Part shown: in pieces, positions 1-4,232 of the stretch
Numbering within the stretch: position 1 is the first letter of the stretch
How the letters are laid out: each line of letters starts with the position of its first letter
NCBI GenBank assembly: GCA_020433835.1
Contig: JAGRBY010000290.1
Span: 1 to 8,771 of the forward strand
From: Anaerolineae bacterium
GTDB taxonomy: Bacteria > Chloroflexota > Anaerolineae > 4572-78 > J111
Direction of reading: 5' to 3'
Length of the DNA: 8,771 nt
Notes under the pieces: generated by a model
Database searches by the model: none
The model's input: the letters and a program-made list of their open reading frames with translations, nothing else
What the model was told of the DNA's origin: nothing
Translations under genes and position numbers: made by a program

Positions 1-2
1 GT

Positions 3-1169
3 CGATTGGCCGACATCACCCGCCGCTTTACCGGCGACAACGCCCGCACTACCGTTGAACAAAACATCTTGCTGCGCTGGATTCACGAGGCCGATTTACC
101 GGCGCTGTATCAAGCTCTCCGTGAGATTAACCTGCACGCAGCCGGTGCCCAATCGATTGTCGATGTCACGGCCTGCCCCGGTACTGACACCTGCAAGCTG
201 GGAATTGCCAGCTCACGCGGGTTGGCCGGTGAACTTCGCAACCGTCTGGCTGAAAAAAATCTCCAGTATGACGAAGCCGTACGCGATATACGCATCAAGG
301 CGAGCGGCTGCTTCAACTCATGCAGCCAGCACACGGTCGCTGAAATCGGCTTCTTTGGCTCCAGCCGCAACGTGAAGGGCTTCCGTGTGCCGCACTTCCA
401 ACTTGTGCTGGGCGGCGAGTGGGATAACAACGCGGCCCACTATGGCCAAACGTTTGGGGCTATTCCTTCCAAGCGCGTGCCGGAAGTGGTCGATCACCTG
501 TTAAACCTCTATATGCGCGACCGCCAAAATGGCGAGAAGTTCCGCGAGTACATTGCCCGTCGGGGCAAGAAAGAAATCAAAGAAGAAATTGCACCGTTCA
601 CCACAGTGCCATCTTATAATGAAGATCGCTCTTATTATGCCGATTGGGCTGACGCTCGCGAGTTTACTATCGGCGATATTGGGGTCGGGGAGTGTGCCGG
701 TGAGGTGGTTAGCTTAACCGACTTCGGAATTGCCCTGGCAGAAGGGCTGCATTTTGACGCTCAGGTGGCCATCGAAAAAACCACCGATCAGGCCAGTGTT
801 GATACAGCCGCTGGACTGGCTTTAGATGCAATGGTTAGCGCTGCCCAAGCTTTGATTAAAGTTCAGGACATTGATATTTCCAACGATCCGGATGTCATCC
901 TGCAAGAGTTTAGAACTCGTTTTTACGATACGGAACTGTTCTTTGACCCGTTTGCTAAGGGTAAATTTGCGCACTATCTCTTCAACGCCTACAAACATCG
1001 CAACGACCCTAAGACGCTCGATATTGCCCTGCGCTTAATTGAAGAAACTGGCCTCTTTATCGAAGCGTCACACGCTTGCAACGACCGGCTTCAAGCCGCG
1101 CAATTGTCAGAGCCGGTTAATCCGTTCAAAAATCTTGTATCGCGTAAAGTAACAGCGGTTAAGGCGTAG
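3..1169 (+). CDS. Nitrite/sulfite reductase, siroheme/4Fe-4S protein (5'-truncated), with helical C-terminal extension
   Basis: The C-terminal ~388 residues of a ferredoxin-type nitrite/sulfite reductase, which reduces sulfite to sulfide or nitrite to ammonia by six electrons in the cytoplasm. The frame is open to the window edge, so the real start lies upstream; the TTG at 6-8 (in RLADITRRF) is internal. The cluster-ligand cysteines are visible: ACPGTDTC (CX5C; about residues 57 and 63 counted from that TTG) and GCFNSC (CX3C; about 102 and 106). These hold the 4Fe-4S cluster bridged to siroheme. The hemoprotein fold seems to end near residue 195. Residues ~219-365 form an added, mainly helical domain starting with GDIGVGECAGEVV. 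I believe it matches the HEPN-like tail of some bacterial nitrite/sulfite reductases, but that is from memory. Sulfite versus nitrite specificity cannot be decided from this part. A gene follows after 12 nt. Confidence 0.93.
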   Translation, partial: RLADITRRFTGDNARTTVEQNILLRWIHEADLPALYQALREINLHAAGAQSIVDVTACPGTDTCKLGIASSRGLAGELRNRLAEKNLQYDEAVRDIRIKASGCFNSCSQHTVAEIGFFGSSRNVKGFRVPHFQLVLGGEWDNNAAHYGQTFGAIPSKRVPEVVDHLLNLYMRDRQNGEKFREYIARRGKKEIKEEIAPFTTVPSYNEDRSYYADWADAREFTIGDIGVGECAGEVVSLTDFGIALAEGLHFDAQVAIEKTTDQASVDTAAGLALDAMVSAAQALIKVQDIDISNDPDVILQEFRTRFYDTELFFDPFAKGKFAHYLFNAYKHRNDPKTLDIALRLIEETGLFIEASHACNDRLQAAQLSEPVNPFKNLVSRKVTAVKA

Positions 1170-1174
1170 AGGAG
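1169..1174 (+). promoter_or_regulatory. Shine-Dalgarno GAGGAG
   Basis: GAGGAG begins in the last base of the reductase stop codon and lies 7 nt before the ATG at 1182. It fixes the start of the downstream gene and supports translation from one operon mRNA. It is the clearest Shine-Dalgarno in the window. Confidence 0.8.
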
Positions 1175-1181
1175 ATTATCC

Positions 1182-1766
1182 ATGAATATCGAACGATTTT
1201 GCGTAAAGTTCTTTGCTCGCCCGGATACGGATATTGATGATGCTGTCTTCATCGACATTTTTCATGCCTGGATTCGCCATCAAACCCTACCCGGTGTTTT
1301 GCTCGATGTGGCTGATTATCGCCATGTGCCTGAAGGGCCGGGTATTATGCTGATTACCCACGAAATCAACTATGCTATGGATTACAGCGACGGTCGTTTC
1401 GGCCTTTTAGCGCAGCAAAAAACAGCCAAAGGAGCCACCCACCAAGAGCGACTGCTCGAACTGATTCGCGCTACCGCGACCTTCGGCACGCTGCTGGAGA
1501 GTGAGCCGCTTGTGGCCAGCAAGCTGAGTTTAGAAGGGGGAATGTTCCATTATATGTCCAACGACCGGCTGCGTTTACCCAACACCGCCGAAGCCTTTAC
1601 GTCTATTCGGCCTGATTTAGCCGCAGCCGTGGGCGTTATCTATCCGGAACAAGAGGTCTTAATCGCCCGACTCGACAACGATCCCCGTGATCGTCTCGCC
1701 GCTGTTGTCGATGCCGGAACCGCCGATATCCGCGCGGTGGCCGACGCCGTTGGTGCCCTCGTTTAG
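1182..1766 (+). CDS. Conserved protein of unknown function, partner of the nitrite/sulfite reductase
   Basis: A 194-residue soluble protein with no signal peptide or membrane segment. I recognise no named domain, though the layout resembles a conserved hypothetical family that I recall next to sulfite reductases in several phyla. Likely conserved blocks are FHAWIRHQTLPGVLLDVADY (residues ~27-46), VPEGPGIMLITHE (~49-61), the GRFGLL stretch, and SNDRLRLPNT (~126-135). The abundance of His, Asp and Glu in these blocks could suit a metal- or cofactor-handling role, but no catalytic motif is clear. It starts 12 nt after the reductase stop behind a strong Shine-Dalgarno, so co-transcription is nearly certain. 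That makes a role in reductase assembly, siroheme or electron supply a reasonable inference, not a demonstrated one. Confidence 0.85.
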   Translation: MNIERFCVKFFARPDTDIDDAVFIDIFHAWIRHQTLPGVLLDVADYRHVPEGPGIMLITHEINYAMDYSDGRFGLLAQQKTAKGATHQERLLELIRATATFGTLLESEPLVASKLSLEGGMFHYMSNDRLRLPNTAEAFTSIRPDLAAAVGVIYPEQEVLIARLDNDPRDRLAAVVDAGTADIRAVADAVGALV

Positions 1767-1770
1767 GCAA

Positions 1771-1804
1771 AACCGTAGGACAAACTTAAGTTTGTCCTAC
1801 GGTT
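1771..1804 (+). terminator. Perfect 34-bp palindrome, probable terminator
   Basis: Left arm AACCGTAGGACAAACTT (1771-1787) is exactly complementary to 1788-1804, with no spacer at the DNA level. It begins 4 nt after the stop of the preceding gene and is followed by CTTATTTC, a broken U-rich tail. Position and stem strength fit transcription termination of the reductase operon. The perfect symmetry would also fit a dispersed palindromic repeat. The octamer GTCCTACG in the right arm recurs at 7193-7200 in a tandem repeat. Confidence 0.65.
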
Positions 1805-1840
1805 CTTATTTCAAGAGAGCAAGGGGTGACGGAGGTGGGG

Positions 1841-1916
1841 CCTCGAAGGATTTGAAGAGTTGACCTGTCTGCCATATGTTGTGTTTTGGTCAAAAATCGT
1901 ATAAAATCCTTCGAGG
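1841..1916. repeat. Nested inverted repeat upstream of the DUF4202 gene
   Basis: The outer arm CCTCGAAGGATTT (1841-1853) matches the complement of 1904-1916 over 13 of 13 bases. Inside it, TTGACC (1860-1865) pairs with GGTCAA (1888-1893). Outside it, GTGG (1835-1838) can pair with CCAC (1920-1923). The whole ~89-bp segment can fold into one long interrupted hairpin. It may be an intergenic repeat element, an operator, or a terminator/attenuator. The right arm overlaps a -10-like box. No transposase or obvious target-site duplication was seen. Confidence 0.6.
1879..1907 (+). promoter_or_regulatory. Possible promoter of the DUF4202 gene
   Basis: TAAAAT at 1902-1907, within GTATAAAAT, lies 17 bp after TTGTGT (1879-1884), a poor -35 match (3 of 6). 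The 9-mer GTATAAAAT also occurs just before the glycosyltransferase gene at 2807-2815, which is the main support. Transcription would start near 1914 and give a leader of about 80 nt. Confidence 0.4.
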
Positions 1917-1933
1917 TCGCCACACGAGTCGGT

Positions 1934-1991
1934 AACCAACCAACCAACAAACCAACAAACTAACCAACCAACAAACAAACAAACAAACCAA
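1934..1991 (+). repeat. A/C-only tetranucleotide tract forming the leader of the DUF4202 gene
   Basis: This 58-nt stretch consists only of A and C except for one T at 1961. It is built from AACC and AAAC tetramers and ends 5 nt before the ATG at 1997. In mRNA it would be unstructured, and it leaves the gene without a Shine-Dalgarno. A similar AACC tract lies inside the last complete gene at 7759-7813. Confidence 0.85.
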
Positions 1992-1996
1992 TACCT

Positions 1997-2584
1997 ATGT
2001 CTGACAAATTAAAGCACGCCATCGAAAAAATAGATGCCGCCAACGCCGACGATCCCAATCTTATGGAAGATGAGGGGCAAATGCGTCCGGTAGAGTTAGT
2101 TCACGCCGAACGCCGCACCGATTGGATTTATAAGCTTGTCGGCGATGACGCCTCGGATGAACTGCTGCTGGCAGCCCGAGGTCAGCACATTCGACGCTGG
2201 GAGATTCCACGCGATAGTTATGCACGCGATCGGGCCAGTTACTTGCAATGGCGCAACGACCTCAAAAAGTTTCACGCTGAAAAAACCACCGAGATTATGA
2301 AAGATGTGGGTTATGACGATGCAGCGGCTGATCGTGTAACGAACCTCATTCTGAAAAAGCGGCTGAAACTCGATCCCGAGGTGCAAGCGCTGGAAGATGC
2401 GCTCTGTCTCGTCTTTCTGGAAACGCAGTTTACAGAATTTGCCAAACAAGAGGCTGACAAAATTACCAATATCTTGCGCAAAACCTGGCGTAAAATGTCA
2501 CCTCAGGGGCAGCAGTTCGCGCTCCAACTGCCCATGAGCGAAGAAGACCTTCAGATTGTCGAAGCAGCGCTGGCGGGAGAGTAA
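1997..2584 (+). CDS. DUF4202 family protein
   Basis: A 195-residue soluble, mostly helical protein that I recognise as DUF4202 by its block order: HAIEKIDAANADDPN at the N-terminus (residues ~7-21), AARGQHIRRWEIPRDSY (~59-75), YLQWRNDLKKFHAEK (~82-96), LEDALCLVFLE (~132-142) and ILRKTWRKMSP (~159-169). The length fits the family. No biochemical function is established to my knowledge. The spaced H36, H64, H93 and E133-D134 recall the ligand layout of HD-type metallohydrolases, which is my inference from spacing only. The start is the first ATG of the frame and gives the expected family N-terminus. No Shine-Dalgarno precedes it; the leader is an A/C tract. It is separated from its neighbours by ~230-bp intergenic regions on both sides, so it is probably transcribed alone. 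Confidence 0.9.
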   Translation: MSDKLKHAIEKIDAANADDPNLMEDEGQMRPVELVHAERRTDWIYKLVGDDASDELLLAARGQHIRRWEIPRDSYARDRASYLQWRNDLKKFHAEKTTEIMKDVGYDDAAADRVTNLILKKRLKLDPEVQALEDALCLVFLETQFTEFAKQEADKITNILRKTWRKMSPQGQQFALQLPMSEEDLQIVEAALAGE

Positions 2585-2612
2585 AGAGTAGTTGGTTTGA
2601 TCGTTGACCTCC

Positions 2613-2637
2613 ATGGTAGGCTATGGTAGGCTATGGG
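2613..2637 (+). repeat. 10-bp direct repeat, 2.5 copies
   Basis: ATGGTAGGCT occurs twice head to tail (2613-2622 and 2623-2632), followed by a partial third copy, ATGGG. It lies 28 nt after the DUF4202 stop. Too short to assign; it could be a protein-binding site or a slippage product. Confidence 0.7.
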
Positions 2638-2688
2638 AGGGAGTTTGCGATGATTATTAGAGGCATTTTGCAACGCTTTGCTTAACCT

Positions 2689-2717
2689 TTTCCAAATTTG
2701 ACCGAATTATATATAAT
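2689..2717 (+). promoter_or_regulatory. Possible promoter before the two-tier hairpin
   Basis: A perfect TATAAT (2712-2717) lies 17 bp after TTTCCA (2689-2694, 4 of 6 matches to TTGACA). The surroundings are AT-rich. A transcript from here would begin near 2724 and run straight into the hairpin and T-run, giving an RNA of only ~45 nt unless terminator read-through occurs. Confidence 0.4.
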
Positions 2718-2720
2718 TTG

Positions 2721-2776
2721 AAGTCGCTATTAGCGGACTGGTTGCTGTTAGACCAGTCCGTTTTGTTTCGCGACTT
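2721..2776 (+). terminator. Rho-independent terminator within a larger two-tier hairpin
   Basis: The inner stem CGGACTGGT (2734-2742) pairs perfectly with ACCAGTCCG (2752-2760), with a loop of about 9 nt and a following TTTTGTTT (2761-2768). This is a standard + strand intrinsic terminator. An outer helix adds AAGTCGC (2721-2727) with GCGACTT (2770-2776), 7 of 7, enclosing the T-run in an internal loop. It lies about 150 nt after the DUF4202 stop and about 50 nt before the glycosyltransferase start, so it insulates the two units. The outer helix is unusual for a plain terminator. Confidence 0.75.
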
Positions 2777-2786
2777 TACTTTTTAT

Positions 2787-2815
2787 ATGACAACGATAAC
2801 CAAATAGTATAAAAT
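2787..2815 (+). promoter_or_regulatory. Probable leaderless promoter of the GT4 gene
   Basis: ATGACA (2787-2792, 5 of 6 to TTGACA), a 17-bp spacer, then TAAAAT (2810-2815, 5 of 6 to TATAAT). Only 7 bp separate the -10 box from the ATG at 2823, so the transcript should start at or almost at the start codon. This agrees with the absence of a Shine-Dalgarno. It lies just after a terminator, so it would be the main promoter of the glycosylation cluster. Confidence 0.6.
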
Positions 2816-2822
2816 TCGACCT

Positions 2823-4226
2823 ATGCGTATCTTACTTATAAACTACGAATTCCCTCCTATTGGGGCCGGCGGCTCCAAAGCGAGCCAAAAAATTGCAACC
2901 AGCTTAGTTGATATGGGCCATACGGTGCGTGTGGTTACCAGTCGGCCAACGCAACCCTATACCCTGCTTGGTAATTTGTGTTTGCTTTCGGGTATAGGCT
3001 TTTGGATTTATCTGGCCTATATAAAATTTGGTTATGACAAAGATCTTAGTGATCACGGCTTTACCCTGTTAGGCACGCTGTTAATATTAACCGGCTTTAT
3101 CTTACGTAACACCGGCTTGACCTGGGAACTGTTAAATCCCATTCGCGGCTTGAAGCCACTAGAGTTTATCGATGGGGTTGAGGTGCATCGTATTCCGGTG
3201 CTGCGCCAAAGACAGGAATATTGCTCAACCTTTGAGATGGGGACATTTGTCTTGAGCGCGTTGTGGTACAGCCTATTTCAGGTTCGTGATTTTAAGGCGG
3301 ACGTGGTTCATGTCTTTTTTGGCATTCCCGACGGGCCGATTGGTTGGGCATTAAAGCGAATGTACAGTCTACCCTATCTCATCTCGCTGCGCGGGGCCGA
3401 CGTGCCTTCGGATGAGGTTAAACGCTTCGCCAAGCATTACAAAGTGCTGCGTCCGTTCGTTCGATGGCTGTGGCACGATGCTGACGCTGTGGTGGCTGTC
3501 TCGAATGGGCTGCGTGAGTTTGCTTTTCAGACCACGCCCGAACTGCCCATTGAAGTTATTCCCAATGCAATCGAGCTTTCAGTCTTTACACCCCCATTGC
3601 AGCGTAATAGCGAAGGACCGGTACGGCTGATCTTTGTAGGGCGTTTCAATAACTTTAAGAATGTTGAAATGCTGGTTGAAGCAGTCTGTTTATTGGAAAA
3701 GAGAGGCATCGATAACTTTGATCTCTATCTCGTCGGGGATGGCGAACGCCGTCCCCTTGTGGAACGGGCCACTTCGGAAAAGGGGTTAACCAAGAAAATT
3801 CATCTTTTAGGCTGGATGGATCGGGCTGAATTGGTTGAGCAATATCGCCAGGCCGACATATTTGTAACCGCCACAACCTGGGAAGGAATGCCCAATACTG
3901 TGTTGGAAGGCATGGCCTGTGGTTTGCCGGTTGTTTCCACACGTGCTTCCGGCCTTAATGAACTGGTTCGGGAAGGTGTAAACGGTTATCTTGTCGATAT
4001 TAACGACACGCATGGTTTGGTCGATCGTCTAACCAAACTGATCAACAATCGCTACGAACGGCAGCGCATGGGCAAAGAGAGCCGCAAAATTGCCGAGCAG
4101 GAATTTGCCTGGGAGTACATTGCCGAGCAGTATGTAGAAATTTATAAGCGCATCACCAACCATCCATCGACTGTAACCCTTACGGACAAACTGCCCCACG
4201 AACCGAGCATTCACAAGCAAGTTTAG
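2823..4226 (+). CDS. GT4-type glycosyltransferase with a two-helix membrane insertion
   Basis: A 467-residue GT-B fold retaining glycosyltransferase that transfers a sugar from a nucleotide-sugar to a glycan or glycolipid acceptor in the cytoplasm. The N-terminal Rossmann domain opens with MRILLINYEFPPIGAGG (residues 1-17). The donor-binding C-terminal domain begins near VRLIFVGRF (~267-275), followed by LVGDGERR (~303-310), HLLGWM (~327-332) and the EX7E motif E354-E362 in WEGMPNTVLEGMACGLPVV. Between VVTSRP and FIDGVEVHRIP, where relatives usually have a short link, lie ~70 residues (43-113) holding two hydrophobic stretches (~46-68 and ~78-97). These probably anchor the enzyme in the membrane. 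Acceptor and sugar cannot be read from sequence. The ATG gives the exact family N-terminus. The next gene follows after 6 nt, so this one heads a glycosylation operon. Confidence 0.92.
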   Translation: MRILLINYEFPPIGAGGSKASQKIATSLVDMGHTVRVVTSRPTQPYTLLGNLCLLSGIGFWIYLAYIKFGYDKDLSDHGFTLLGTLLILTGFILRNTGLTWELLNPIRGLKPLEFIDGVEVHRIPVLRQRQEYCSTFEMGTFVLSALWYSLFQVRDFKADVVHVFFGIPDGPIGWALKRMYSLPYLISLRGADVPSDEVKRFAKHYKVLRPFVRWLWHDADAVVAVSNGLREFAFQTTPELPIEVIPNAIELSVFTPPLQRNSEGPVRLIFVGRFNNFKNVEMLVEAVCLLEKRGIDNFDLYLVGDGERRPLVERATSEKGLTKKIHLLGWMDRAELVEQYRQADIFVTATTWEGMPNTVLEGMACGLPVVSTRASGLNELVREGVNGYLVDINDTHGLVDRLTKLINNRYERQRMGKESRKIAEQEFAWEYIAEQYVEIYKRITNHPSTVTLTDKLPHEPSIHKQV

Positions 4227-4232
4227 GGCCAA

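Noticed and set aside
110..430. 106-codon minus-strand open frame and a similar + strand frame over the reductase.
   Set aside because: They overlie the 4Fe-4S/siroheme motifs of the real gene and show no domain of their own.
1835..1923. Nested inverted repeat considered as an insertion sequence or MITE.
   Set aside because: No target-site duplication could be identified and no second copy exists in the window, so mobility cannot be claimed.
1934..1991. A/C tract considered as a CRISPR array or telomere-like repeat.
   Set aside because: Units are 4 bp and irregular, with no spacers; it is a simple-sequence tract.
2604..2637. TTGACC followed by TATGGT/TATGGG considered as a promoter.
   Set aside because: Spacers of 12 and 22 bp are unsuitable and the -10 matches are poor; the TATAAT at 2712 and TAAAAT at 2810 are better.
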